In this document: positions 36,038-47,829 of the stretch, in pieces | Layout of the letters: every line of letters begins with the position of its first letter | Position numbering within the stretch: position 1 is the stretch's first letter | From: Branchiostoma belcheri | Taxonomy: Eukaryota > Chordata > Leptocardii > Amphioxiformes > Branchiostomatidae | Assembly: GCF_001625305.1 (NCBI RefSeq) | Contig: NW_017804043.1 | Span: forward strand, 325,833 to 389,832 | Length of the DNA: 64,000 nt | Reading direction: 5' to 3' | The notes under the pieces: model-generated | Databases searched by the model: none | Told to the model about the DNA's origin: nothing | The model's input: the letters and a program-made list of their open reading frames with translations, nothing else | Program-made: the position numbers and the translations under genes

Positions 36038-36930
36038 ATTTTCGTTACGTTCTGTTGCGGTGTCGGGATCGAGTTACAAGCACAGCGCGGGAAAAATGAG
36101 CCGCCTGACTCGTCTGAAGTTCCACGAAGTTTTACTCGCTTCAGCAAGCCAAGTAAGGTCTCAAATGTACTAGATGTTTGTTGAATGTGTTACTGCGTTG
36201 GTGGTTTATGTTGTAATAGTTTGTTTTCGACGTAACTTGTGTCTGATGAAAGATTCTACAGGGTGTGTGTGTACTGTGTATTGTTGGCATTTCAATCGTG
36301 GGGACGGGGGTCGTCTGAGTTTTGTACTGATGATAGTATTTGAAGTAGTTTCAGTCGAACTTTGGGTTGAAGTTGTGTTTTATTTACTTTTTTTCAACGC
36401 TCTGTTTTGTGTTGGAATCCATGGCAGCCACAATCTGTGCAGTCTGTCTGCTGAGTTCCACAAATTTTTACTCACTCCAGCTCCCCAGGTAAGGACTCAA
36501 ACTTCCCAGTTTGTTGAATGCGTTTCTTCATAGATGGTTCATGTTGTAATATTTTGTTTTTGACGTAACTTGTGACTGAACGATTTTACAAAGGGAGCTC
36601 ACGGTTTTATTGTTTACATTTGTGTGGTAGGGAGGGGGGTGTCGTCTGAGTTTTGTATAGATAACAGTATTTAAAGTGCCGTCATAACTTTGGATTACAC
36701 TTGTTTTTAATTTTATTTTTTTGTTGTTGAACGTTCTGTTGCAGCGTTGGAATCCAGTCACAATCTGCGCGGGAAAAAGGAGTCGTCTGCAAGTTTTACT
36801 CGCCCCAGCTCTCAAAGTAAGGGTCTCAAAGTTCCTACATGTTTGTTGAATGTGTCCTTGCATTCATAGTTGATGTTATAATGGTTGGTTTTTGTGTGGT
36901 GGGGAGGGGGGCTTTTGCAATTACGATTTT
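36038..36930 (+). repeat. Tandem repeat, three ~345-bp units, each with a GTAAGG site
   Basis: Units start at ACGTTCTGTTGCGG (36047), CAACGCTCTGTTTTG (36395) and AACGTTCTGTTGCAG (36730). Each has TTTTACTC-C-CAG followed by a GTAAGG donor-like site, then TGTTTGTTGAATG. No exon product is recognised. Confidence 0.8.
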
Positions 36931-37076
36931 CAAGCAGCACTCATGATAGTCAACGAAGAATAGCTGGGTTTGGATTTGGATAGATACTGGGAATGGCCCG
37001 TTTAGTTGGGGTAAAGCGCCAAGGAAGTGGTACTGCGATGTTACTGCCGATTCATCAGATGTTGGGAGACTAATCT

Positions 37077-37188
37077 CCAAGCAGATCCTAGGGTGGCGAA
37101 AGACAGTATCCCTTGGCCACAGAGGGTGGCGTATTAAACCCTCTCTTGCCAATGGATACTGTCTTTTGCCACCCTAGGATCTGCTTGG
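37077..37188. mobile_element. Fold-back element with ~41-bp arms
   Basis: AAGCAGATCCTAGGGTGGC on the left pairs with GCCACCCTAGGATCTGCTT on the right. The inner parts GACAGTATCC and GGATACTGTC also pair. Confidence 0.85.
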
Positions 37189-37785
37189 GGTTATTGGGAG
37201 ACGTCCTCCCTGACTGAACTTTGTCAGATTTGGTATTTGAGTGAGTGTATATGGAGGGGAGTTTCAGTCCAAGTGATTACTTACAGACATTAGCACACAA
37301 ATCCTCTCACATAACATATGCTTCACTTGTAATCATGAAATTTTTAAGGTCAAGAGTTGAGTGACAGTTCACATGTATGACGTAACAGTGACGTCACCGT
37401 TATTTTGATCCAAAAACGCTAGGAGATATTCAAGTTAGTGGCCATCAGCTTACATCACCGAATCCCTTTTCAGACGGACTTCAAACGTTTATTGCTGTAC
37501 AGAGGTGTGAAATGCATCTTTATACCCCCCTATTCATGGCTTAAGTAAGTATTTTATAGCTGGGATTATCGTTTTATTAGCTGGATAAAGCAAACGTATT
37601 CCCCGTATTTGATACCCAATCGAAGTGTTTAAATTACAATTAGTGAAAGTAACTTCGACAGTAAAAGCTGAAAAATGACAGATATGTGTAGAAAAGAGAA
37701 ACTAAAGTGTCAATATGAAGTTATTGGCCAATAAAATGGCCGTACTTTAAGTGCGAAGGATCTATAAAAGCTCTTTAGGTGCGAA

Positions 37786-38171
37786 AATGTAGTGTAGAGT
37801 TTGTGTGTGTTTGTGCCGGTTTCCTACCAATTATCCTGTGATAAAGGTGCATATGTCGTGCAGTAAAGTGACTTATTGAACCCACATCTAAGGGTACGCA
37901 TAGTTAAGAGCATTTTCATTATTTATGAGAGTGTTAAACATAGCAGGGTGTTGGATATTTAGGCTTATTTAGTTGTGTAAAATGTACTGTAGAGTTTGTG
38001 TGTGTTTGGGCAGGTTACCTACCAATTTTCCTGCTATAAATGTGCGTATGTCGTGCAATAAATTTGACTTAACCACCACTAAAGGTTCGTAAGGTTAGAG
38101 TCCTTTCATTATTTATGAGAGAGTGTTAAACATAGCAGGGAATAGGATATGTAGGCTTATTTAGGTGTGAC
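37786..38171 (+). repeat. Tandem duplication, ~192-bp unit
   Basis: Both units have TAGAGTTTGTGTGTGTTTG, CATATGTCGTGCA or CGTATGTCGTGCA, and GTGTTAAACATAGCAGGG. Confidence 0.9.
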
Positions 38172-38390
38172 AAGTTATTTCGTCAGATGCCACCATCTGC
38201 CACTGTGCCCCTGTGTCAAGGCTGTGAAGCTGTTTTGCGTTACTCTGAGGGGCGGGTGGTTCGTGATAGATCTGAAATACAGGTATAAAAAATCTAGTTA
38301 CTAGAATGGTCCATGCTTGCAATGTCAGTTTGTTAGTTTGATTGATTGAGTTTTCAAACTATACGTAGACGTATTTTGGTGGCATACTGT

Positions 38391-38528
38391 AATCTCCAAG
38401 GAGATCCCGTTCGGTGGCAAGACGGTATCCATTAGCCAGAGCAGTTTGCATGGCCGCCTATGGTGGCTAATGGACACTCCTCTGGCCAATGGATACTGCC
38501 TTGCCACCTTATGATCTGCTTGAAGATT
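38391..38528. mobile_element. Second, more diverged copy of the 37077 fold-back element
   Basis: AATCTCCAAGGAGATCCCG, GGTGGCAAGACGGTATCC and GGATACTGCCTTGCCACC form an imperfect inverted pair, ending CTGCTTGAAGATT. Confidence 0.75.
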
Positions 38529-39644
38529 AGCATATTAATGTTTTAGATGTTTAAGGCAAAGGCTACTTGACGGCTTAGTAGGCGTTGTCATTTTAATTTT
38601 ACCATGTTTTAATTTTGCAGGAACATTTACTGGAAGTAATTTGAAGTGACGTAAAGTAACCGGTCGCCACCGCGTGCCTGTGAAGCTGTTGTGCAGGTAA
38701 GAATGGCAGATATCTTTTTTTTTTTTGTTACTAGAACGAATTCTGTGCACATAGGTACCTATTAATAAGTAACATTTAAATCCACCATCTAAGAGTGAAC
38801 GTTGGTGCTGATTTTGGGACCCATACCATGTTTTCCTGTTAACTTTTTCCAGTGTTAAAATTTGTATCATTTTGGCAAGAGTAAGTCATCTTTAGTACCA
38901 ATGTATTAATGCTCCATTATTTTGGACCTGTGCATGTACCTAAATGTTCTGGTACCTTTGTAGCACTATAGTAAAAACTGACTCTGTACCTGTCGTTAGA
39001 CTATAGCTGTCGCCACGGCCCCATTCCTACTCGTACGTTCGTCGCAAACAGTGCTCGCTAAATATAGATGTTTTTTAGGTAGAACGATGAATGTTCGCAC
39101 CAGTTCCAGAAACGGTATTTACGGGTATGCACCCCTGCTGAGGTCGTCCCTGAACTGCTTGATTTTATTTTCCACGGTGTTTATGCTTCCTCACGCACCA
39201 GCGTCTGTGCCGTGAAAATGCGTAATCCTTGCACAACTTCTACAAAACCATGACTGAAAAGCTGTCAAATTGTCTTTGACAGGAGGTCTGTTATGATCAC
39301 TAAAGAGCTTCTCACTTCAAGTAACAGGCAAAAACATCAGGCAATCACACGAACCGATTTAGTGTGTTTCATTTCATCTACTAACATAGACCGGTGCCCA
39401 AAATTTGAGTTAATTTTTTTGTGTTGGGAAATGCCGCATAAGATCCTTCCCCTTAGTTTAAGTATGTCTTTTGCTGAATTTGCATAAATTTGCCACAAAT
39501 TGCCACATGCATTTGCAAAAATTGGCCACAAATGCTTCATACATGCATTGTATGCACACATCATGCGCGACCGCCTGAAACGAAAGCATTTGGGCGCCGA
39601 TATCCAGCTCATCTTAGAGCTTTCACGAGGGCAGTTCTACCTAC

Positions 39645-39870
39645 AGGTATGAATGAATGACGACCTTTATGGTACATTTTTGCCACACTGGGCTAAGCAC
39701 AGGTCACAACAAAACATGATGAACAGAAACAGTCGACAGATACAAAATAAAACTGTCATTAGATAAATTTCAACTTCTCCCCGTTTTTCAACTTTGCTAT
39801 ACATTCTCCACGTTATCAATGCTCGTCTGCATTTTTCATGGGTGGCCAAGTTCAATGCTGTGGGCTAAGT
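39645..39870 (-). mobile_element. LINE tail family C
   Basis: Shares TGACGACCTTTATGGTACAT and AACAAAACATG-TGAACA with the copy at 55195-55420. Non-coding 3' end, antisense. Confidence 0.55.
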
Positions 39871-40018
39871 TCAGTTTGTAACAGGTTCAAAAGGCCACGC
39901 CGATGCTTATAAGCTGTCAAACAGGTCAGAAGTGATGTTTTCTTCCGAACCTCGCGAGGAATATCGAGAGCCCACGAGGACGGGGTTGACTTGCAAAAAA
40001 TCAATTTCTCATCATTCG

Positions 40019-40463
40019 GTGGAGATGTTGATAAGGGCTGTGGAGTATTCTCTTTTTTTTATTTATTGAAACAACAAAGTACAAGACATGGTGCAAGACA
40101 TAGAGGTGGAAACTCTAGCCGAAGCTAATATTAATCACACCCCTGATATAGAATACAAATTACAAGTATGAAGATGACAAAACAACAAATGAGCGTTCGT
40201 TTATACAAGACTAACGGCAATATAAATCATTAGGCAACTATAAATCGTTAGGTATCAAGTATAAAGGTTTGAGTAAGAATCAGAATTTTTTCGTCAACAT
40301 CAAGACGTAGAAGGGGCGAACCCCTCAGTAAAAGATTAATACTGGCTTGGTCAGAAAAGTTGCGCAAGTCAAAAGTAGAGCCTACTAGGCTTTGTAAGTT
40401 GCTGAGAGGGGTCACTCTATGCAAGTTGTGGAGATGTTGAGAAGGGCTGTGGAGTATTCTCTT
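40019..40463 (-). mobile_element. 5'-truncated LINE-D flanked by a 36-bp target duplication
   Basis: Insert 40055-40427 starts with a T run and, on the minus strand, reads an RT C-terminus (SNLQSLVGSTFDLRNFSDQA, then LLRGSPLLRLDVDEKILIL), then a UTR with AATAAA before the A run. The flanks 40019-40054 and 40428-40463 differ at one base. Confidence 0.88.
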
Positions 40464-40734
40464 ACCCAGGGCGCACCCTTAGAAAATGTCCACAGCCACT
40501 GCATTTAATTGAAGACGCTGTAAGTGCCCCTCTCCTATATCATCCTTTGCGCTTGCTGGATAAGAGGACACCTATCTCGTCTTATTACAAGGGATGGGTT
40601 GCCTTGATCTTGCAGGAATACGGTAGAAAATCCTGAAGGAATATGATGAAATCACCTACAATAGCGCTATTTAAGATGAAACGTTAGACATGAATACTGA
40701 ATAGACATGAATGGTGTCATTTACACCTTAGAAA

Positions 40735-41185
40735 GTGGTCGTGAGCGTAGGACTTTCACGCAAGGTAGTACTCCAGTAAATTCTGTAACATATACTCAAG
40801 TGGTACCGATTTCAATCGCATGTCTAATGTCATAAAGTACTTAGATAAAAGTGAATCCTGATTGCAAATGTTCGCTCTACAGTTTTGGAGATGTTGCCGT
40901 CAATTAATGTTGCCGTCAATTAATAGACACTCAAAAAGCGGGACCAGTGTGTACGCTTCGTACATGTGAATGCCCTACTTTACACCTCCTAGAAAGTATT
41001 CGCGAACATAAAACTTTCACGCAAAGTGGTACTCTTGTAAATCCTGTAACAGTGAGTTCCATACACTTAATAGGAGGTACCGCTTTCAACCGCATGTCAC
41101 GTGTTGATAAAAGTGACTTCTGATTGCTCAAATGTTCGCTCTTTAGTTTTGGAGTTGTCGGCGCCAATTAATAGACACTTGTAAG
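40735..41185 (+). repeat. Tandem duplication, ~250-bp unit
   Basis: Both units have ACTTTCACGCAA-GTGGTACTC-like sequence, TTCAATCGCATGTC or TTCAACCGCATGTC, and AATGTTCGCTCT-AGTTTTGGAG with CAATTAATAGACAC. Confidence 0.8.
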
Positions 41186-41399
41186 GCAGGGCCAGTGCGT
41201 GCGCCATGTACATGTGACGTGCTCAACCTTTTGGGGGTCACCTTGGTGAATCCTTCTACATATCAATCAAGAGCGTGCTTCAAGGTGATGTGCGTTTTTC
41301 ACGCGTGTAGAATCGTGCATCATCCCCACCGCTATGACCGGGGCGACCTCGTTGTCTTATCGGGTTTAGTCAGGTGGGATGCCGGCAGCCAGTGGTAGT

Positions 41400-41860
41400 A
41401 TTGAGGCATCCGCTGTGTCCAACACAATGACGACTTAATCTCCTGTATTTGTGTGGCTTCTGGTTTGTGTCCGCACATGACGTCCATGGATCTGTTTACT
41501 CTCCAGGCAGAAGTTTAGGATTGTCGCCGATTGAGCTTATTTTTGGCGTGTTTTTAGGCGTTTTTACGGGCTCTTTTTGTACTGGTATGGATACTGCCTG
41601 ACCAATTTGATACTGCCGAAAGATCTGCTGGGGTTGCAATGAGGCATCCGAAGTGTCCAACACAATGACGACTTAATCTTCCGTATTTGTGTGGCTTCAG
41701 GTTTGTGTCCGCACATGACGTCCATGGATCTATATACTCCTCAAGCAGAGTTTTAGGCTTGAGCCTATTTTTGTGCGTGTTTTAAGGCGTTTTTCTCGAG
41801 CTCTATTTCTTGTACTGGTGTCTTTATTTATGGTAACTGTCTGGCAAATGGATACTGCCT
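41400..41860 (+). repeat. Tandem duplication, ~239-bp unit
   Basis: GTGTCCAACACAATGACGAC recurs about 239 bp apart, as does GTCCGCACATGACGTCCATG. Confidence 0.9.
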
Positions 41861-42164
41861 GTCATGTCCCTTTTCTAGGTATAAGCTTCCTTTTATATAT
41901 CTTTACATAAGCCTGCTACAAATACAATTATTAAGTGGAGAATTTCTGGGTACTGACTTACACGGAAAATGGATCTCCAAGGTTTTATATAAGAAAAGAC
42001 TTGTAACAGCTTTTCAATTGTGTCCAAATCTTTCAACTTTGCTGATACCTGCTACGAATGGAATTATCAACACAGGATAATTTCTAGCTATAGGTACTGA
42101 CTCGCTCGGAAAACGGATCTCAGAGGTTTAATATGCTACCTGTAGGGGTTTTCTAGTTCCAATT

Positions 42165-42375
42165 GGATCCAAGTTTGAAGCCTTTGCTGATAGCTCATTG
42201 ACGATGCAATACTCAAACGACCCCTCCTTACGGGTATTGGCCATGATGGATATTTTTATATACGGAAATACTTGTAGTAGGCTTTCCAATAGAGCCCAAG
42301 TTTGAAGCCTTTGCTGATAGCTCATTGCCAATGCAATACTCAAACGACCCCTCCTTACGGGCATTGGCCATATAT
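42165..42375 (+). repeat. Tandem duplication, ~131-bp period
   Basis: AAGTTTGAAGCCTTTGCTGA and ACTCAAACGACCCCTCCTTA both recur about 131 bp apart. A similar pair (CGGAAAACGGATCTCAGAGG-type) precedes it at 41935-42130. Confidence 0.9.
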
Positions 42376-42830
42376 ACCTATGATGGATAAGGTCGTTTCG
42401 TTTCACGCGATCCGATCCTCTGATAAAAATCTGGGCGCTCTTGCCGGCGGAAACTCCTTTGAACCTCACTCAGGGATGTAAGAATAGATAACGTTAGAAC
42501 GTGACCGATGGCCGCCGTAGTCGCTTGGGATGCTGCAGATCGAGAACTTCAAATGTGATCAAAGAAGTTTTGAGTTGAGCAAGGTTTAGCCTTAGTCCCA
42601 TGGTGGAAACGCCGTAGCAAGATGAAAAGGAAATAAAGGCATATCAGGGGCTATTAGACATTTCTGTTATGACCGTTATGTGGTATGGTTGACCCATTCG
42701 TTGACCTTTTAGCCTCAGTGTTTAGTCCCACGGTAGCAACACGGTGCAGTAATGTGTTCGGTGTGCTCTAAATGATCAGGAGGGGAATGAACTGCTAGAA
42801 CACAGTAAACAAAGTTTCAGAGTCGAAACC

Positions 42831-43084
42831 AGTATTTTTTTATATATTCCAACATGTAATCACAAGACGTGGTGACGGCACACTCAAGTTTTTTCAACTT
42901 ATATTCATACCGCCACCAACATAGGGAACAATAAAATACTCATTTTCACCAGAGAAAAGTGAGGAAAGTCGTGTAAAGTGCCTTTCCCACGGGCACAAGA
43001 TCGGTGGCCTGTCAGGACTCGAACCCGGGACCTCTTGGTTCCGAGTCGAGCACTCTGCCGCTACGCCACAATAAACTAGTATTT
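42831..43084 (-). mobile_element. tRNA-derived SINE, full-length copy
   Basis: Flanked by AGTATTT (42831-42837, 43078-43084). The tail complement is ATTCCAACATGTAATCAC and the head complement is GGACTCGAACCCGGGACC. Confidence 0.88.
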
Positions 43085-43552
43085 CAGCTTTCTGTGAAGA
43101 GATATAATGCCGAAGTCATTATATCTCTTAACAGGTTATAAGGCTTGCTATCTGCTATGAGATTAGGCATTTAATTAACTAATTCTCTTTTTCGGCCCTA
43201 TACTTTATTAACAACTTGCTTTACCAAAGCAATAAGGATTGGAGGAAACACTGCTGTAGTTTTTCTTCTTTACCCATTATCCAATTTGTGATTGGATTTT
43301 TCTATCATCTAACTCTTCATTCTCCTTGGACTAAAATAGAAACGAGGTATTATTTTTAATTTTCCACACCCGGCAAAGTTGTCGTACTGACGATACGGAA
43401 GGTAGAAAGATAAGCCTTTAAAAATGGGTAAGATTTGTGGAAATCCCCGTTACGTTTTGTTCGGATGCGTTTCCCTCACTTGGGGCTTACGACTGTCGCA
43501 GATGTCACGGTATCGGAGGCATCACGGTGTTTCCAACCCATTTAGTTTGAAC

Positions 43553-43967
43553 TAAGGCCACAGCAAGTAATTTTTATGGATGACATCAACGCACGTATTA
43601 ATTTTCGCCTGATTTTGGAGAAAAAAAAATTGTTGCCTTCTGACAGTAGCCACCATGCCGAAAATGGGCAAAGATATCTGTTGCCATACCGGAAGGTGGA
43701 TGGCAGATAAACTATGAAGAGAGGAGACAAGAAAAGGCTCTGATTTAACTTTTTGTTTCTTACTTTGATGCAGTGATATGTGATGCTGGCTGTGTATATG
43801 TGATGTTCCCACTGAATCAAAACCATTTGTACAATGGTTGAGTCAAAAGTTTAAAATGTAGGAACTTTGTTTTTTTCGGCTCGCCTTGTTTTTTTTTTTC
43901 GCCCGCTCGCATTAGATTTGGAGTCTGTGGTGGATGTCATCCATAAAATTTACATGCTGTGGCCTAA
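43553..43967. mobile_element. Harbinger-like MITE with TAA target duplication
   Basis: TAA (43553-43555, 43965-43967) flanks nearly perfect 30-bp termini, GGCCACAGCAAGTAA outermost on the left and TTTACATGCTGTGGCC on the right, with GGATGACATC inner parts. Non-coding interior with poly-A and poly-T runs. Confidence 0.85.
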
Positions 43968-44334
43968 TAGGAGATGCATACGTGCCTTTGGCTTTTAGCG
44001 CCACGTCCTCTAATCCGTTAAAGGATTATGAGTTCCCTGGAACGATAAGTTTTGAAGATTTAGAGGCTTTTAAGGGGCATCGCCCCCACTTATCACCGGG
44101 GGAATAAACACTAGTTACATAAAGAATCCTGCCTCGTGTTTCCAAGAGCTTGAATTGACGTCATGAAGAGCTAAATGACGCAAAAATAACAGCAAAATGA
44201 CGTGTGATGCGCTTATAAAAGGTTCGAGTTTGGCAGGTGTTTTAGGCACCATTAGTAGATAATGAAAAAAAACATATGTCATATATATATATATATTCCT
44301 TTTTCGACTTCCAAAAAATTGTCTTCACTTTATC

Positions 44335-44515
44335 AGCATATCAATCAATAGTTAGTACTTATAAACCTGCATTTCCCCTCTGGTCTCTCAGTCACTGACG
44401 AAAGCTAGTGGATATTAGCTGAAACGTCTGACCATTTCCAAAATCAAATCCATTTGCTTGAGTAACTGCTTTTTGGCGTATCGTAATACCTGGATGTCTA
44501 ACCTTCATCGACGCA
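44335..44515 (+). repeat. Copy of the CTGANGAA-hairpin repeat
   Basis: CTGACGAA, AGCTAG-TGGATA-TTAGCT (44403-44420; one G-T wobble), GAAACGTCTGACC. The tail reads GCGTATCGTAATACCTGG. Confidence 0.75.
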
Positions 44516-44969
44516 TATGTCATATAGGTTGCTTCCCCTAATTACTAGAAGAACCCAAGGGCATTGTATCCCTACATAATGTCCTTTGATATACTGTTGT
44601 TTTTTTACAGTTTTACTCGCCAAAATCATTAATTACAAAGCAAACAAATGCTTTCTAAGTGTAAAAGTATGTAGTCAATCAGCATCCTCAAATAAACAAG
44701 AGAAGTCAAGGGTAATTAAAGTAACAGAAATTATAATAGATCTGTATTATCTGTTTTGCCAACCAAAGTTGCTTTCAAGGTTAGGTATGTCCCTTATCAA
44801 ACCTGACCGGCGGCAGGTATCGACTTCCTGTCACCTTTGACCTAACCTGACGTCATACCTCTCTTCGGTCAATACGCATGCATCAGGAAAGTGTATCTGC
44901 GGTCAATGACCTTTGGCAAAACGTTCTATATGCCTTGTACATGCATCTGTTGCTCTGTAGATATCTAAT

Positions 44970-45130
44970 ATGTCTAGTCAAGTCAAAGTTTATTGCACAA
45001 CGATTGTCACGGGTACAATGTATGGCAAATAATAAGATTACTAGTTGGTATGTGTCTATCATAATGCAACATATATGGTCAACGGTTACTGTGTCTGACA
45101 ATATATGGTATTATAAAGAACTACTGGCTA
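44970..45130 (-). mobile_element. Probable retroelement 3' tail
   Basis: AGTCAAAGTTTATTGCACAA has the form of an antisense AATAAA-type LINE or SINE end. No second copy was recognised in the window. Confidence 0.4.
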
Positions 45131-45820
45131 GAAAATATTTCGACTCAACATGTACGTTCTACATTACGCTAAATTATACTCATGAAGGGTACAGTGAGCA
45201 TGTGTTGCTGTATAACATCATCATCAGGACTCCAGGAATAATGGTGTGAATCGGCACACTAATGGAGATCCTAAGCAAACAAAAAAGCAGACAATTAGCT
45301 CTTCTTTTAAATGTTCCAGTTCCATCCACACTTTGTACTTGTCCCCGACCTAATCAATTTTTAAAGTAAAACTCAATTACCATACAAAATCTAACCGTAC
45401 GTCTTTGCTAAAAATCCTGTTACAACACAATGTAACAACCATGTATATTGTAACGTCATTGAGCGACGTCTCATGTTGATGAATGCCTGACCCAAATTGG
45501 AAATAAAAGGAAACGTGGCTGAGTATGTGAGTCAGAAATGAAACGGACCGAGGATCAGTATGATTGGATTTTGGGCGTCCTGATTGCGCTAGACGAATTG
45601 AATTTGCCCCGATTTGAAGATAAAAGATGGGTGCCAGATGTATTTAGAGAGATAGCGGTATCCTAAAGGGACCGTGTGTATTTCAAAGGAGACTGAGGCA
45701 ACTCTTGCAAACCTACGGCATAATTTTAACCTATTAGATATCTACCTAACATCATACTGTTTGTTTAAGCTTAATGTATTAAATGCGATACTCAAATAGG
45801 CCCTGTGGACGCTTTTTATT

Positions 45821-46035
45821 GATATGATATGATATGATATGATATGATGTGATATGATATGAATCTTTATTGCATGTTCTTGCCCAGAGGGGCTAAATGC
45901 ACAAGAGGACATTCAGTACGCAAAACATGAGTATTGCATACTGGAACGCTATATTCTAATGCTAATTGCTAGGAATGTATACATTATAACAATACTATAA
46001 ACTATCTTCTACTGTTAGTTGCCCTTTCTTCTCTC
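45821..46035 (-). mobile_element. LINE tail with an ATATG microsatellite end
   Basis: A run of GATAT units (45821-45861) leads into ATCTTTATTGCATGTTCTTG. On the minus strand this is an AATAAAG signal followed by a pentanucleotide tail. Same family as 6378-6565. Confidence 0.7.
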
Positions 46036-46351
46036 CTTTTGAAACATTTATTTCTGATTTATTGAGTCATGAGAAAAGAACATGGTTAGAAAGTTGTTTT
46101 CTCTCGCACTTATTTGCGAAGTTAGTAAATTAAAGTCAATTGAGACCTTTTGTATGATAGCTTGTCTATCTTTCATAGATTGATGAGTAAAAGAGGAAAA
46201 TAAACGACCTGATAAAGGAGCATTTATTGCAGATAATTGACTCTTTAAACGTAGAGCGCCTTTATGAAGAGCGGCTTATATGAGATAAGCTATCATCTTT
46301 ACGTGCACGTTTGCCATTTACGACTTCTTAACGTGGAAAAGCAATATCGAT

Positions 46352-46672
46352 AAAACCAAAAAAGCAGTTACTCAAGCAACTGGATATGATTTTGAAAACG
46401 TCAGACGTTTCAGCTAGTATCCACTAGCTTTCGTCAGTGACTGAGAGACCAGAGGGGAAATGCATGTTTAGAAGCACAAACTATTGATTGACATGCAAAT
46501 AAAGTGTAGTTTGTGCTTATAAACATGCATTTCCCCTCTGGTCTCTCAGTCACTGACGAAAGCTAAAGGATACTACCTGAAACGTCTGTCCGTTTCCAAA
46601 ATCATATCCAGTTGCTTGAGTAACTGTTTTTTTGGCGTATCGTATTACCTGGATGTCTAACCTTCATCGACG
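46352..46672. mobile_element. Head-to-head palindromic element of the CTGANGAA family
   Basis: Two ~125-bp arms (about 46359-46484 and 46508-46634) are inverted copies of the repeat, separated by about 23 bp. The left arm keeps a perfect stem (46412-46429). The right arm's stem is broken (AGCTAAAGGATACTACCT). Confidence 0.82.
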
Positions 46673-47608
46673 TAATATCGATAAAGTAATACCCTTTTCA
46701 ATATTCATCACTGAATAAATAGGGAGGATTTTGCAATATAAGTCTTGTTAAAGGTTTTTCCTGGTATTCCACGAGGTAATAAATGCAATAAGTAATAATT
46801 AAAAATGATATGTGTATGTCTGCTTGCGTACAGGTACCAAAATGAATCTTCATACTTTCATCATCAACCTATCAACGTAGACTTCAATTGAAAACTGTTA
46901 ATGTAAAGTTAGTGCCAGTATATGTATCCTTAATGCCTCGTAGACTTTGTTAGGACGGATAATAAGTGTTTTCGATACATAAATGTCAGGGCATAGCTGT
47001 TCAAACAAGATTTGTTGGCCATACTACAAGTTGAACTGATTTGATGTCTTTCTAACGATTTCAGATAGCCATTGCCCCCGGTGGTACTACAATTCTAGTT
47101 GGCTGCATTTGATGGAGTAGTCGAAGATGATGTATGCTTTATAGGAATACCATTCCGTAATGGGCACTTGATATATTAGTGTGTCATCATTCGAGTCGGG
47201 TTTACATCGATTTGCCTTTGTTTAATGTACTAATATACTCTCTGTGATTACCGACAAGGAGTAGATTGGAGATAACGATTGACCATAACTTTTCCAAATC
47301 GTTGTGTACATCCGTGCTTAGAAGGGCGGATTACAATATCTAGGTCAGGTACTAGTCTTTCCGGGCACGTGCCTCAGAAATTATTTTCTATGGACTTAAC
47401 GTACTCAAGGTGAGGTTCCTTTTAAGGTTCCAAGATGACGTCCTTACAGAAGATAGGCAGGTACTAATTTCTACTTGAGTTAAGTAGAGTGCTGTTAAGT
47501 GACTGTCCCTCCTACATTATTGGAAGCTGCTAGGGATTAGAACTCATGACCTTTAGATTTTTAATCAACCACCATGCCACCAAACTTAAATAATTCTTTT
47601 TCAAATTA

Positions 47609-47775
47609 TCTGTATCGCTATAGCCGGAATAACCGCCATTTGGCGTAACACACCAGCTTCGCAGGCATGCGGCGCGGCGGCGGCTAGCTGTATCACACCG
47701 AACGACTTGTTACACTCAATCTTTACACATTAAATTTCAGATGTTGTTTAAAGCGTTCTAGTGATGATGGCCCAA
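47609..47775 (-). mobile_element. LINE-A 3'UTR fragment, antisense
   Basis: Matches the LINE-A 3'UTR complement, from ATCTGTATCGCTATAGCCGG to TTGTTTAAAGCGTTCTAGTG. The coding part is nearly all missing. Confidence 0.8.
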
Positions 47776-47829
47776 CTGCACAGGATGCCTCAATCTGGCA
47801 GCTAACATATAACTTTTGCACAACGACGC

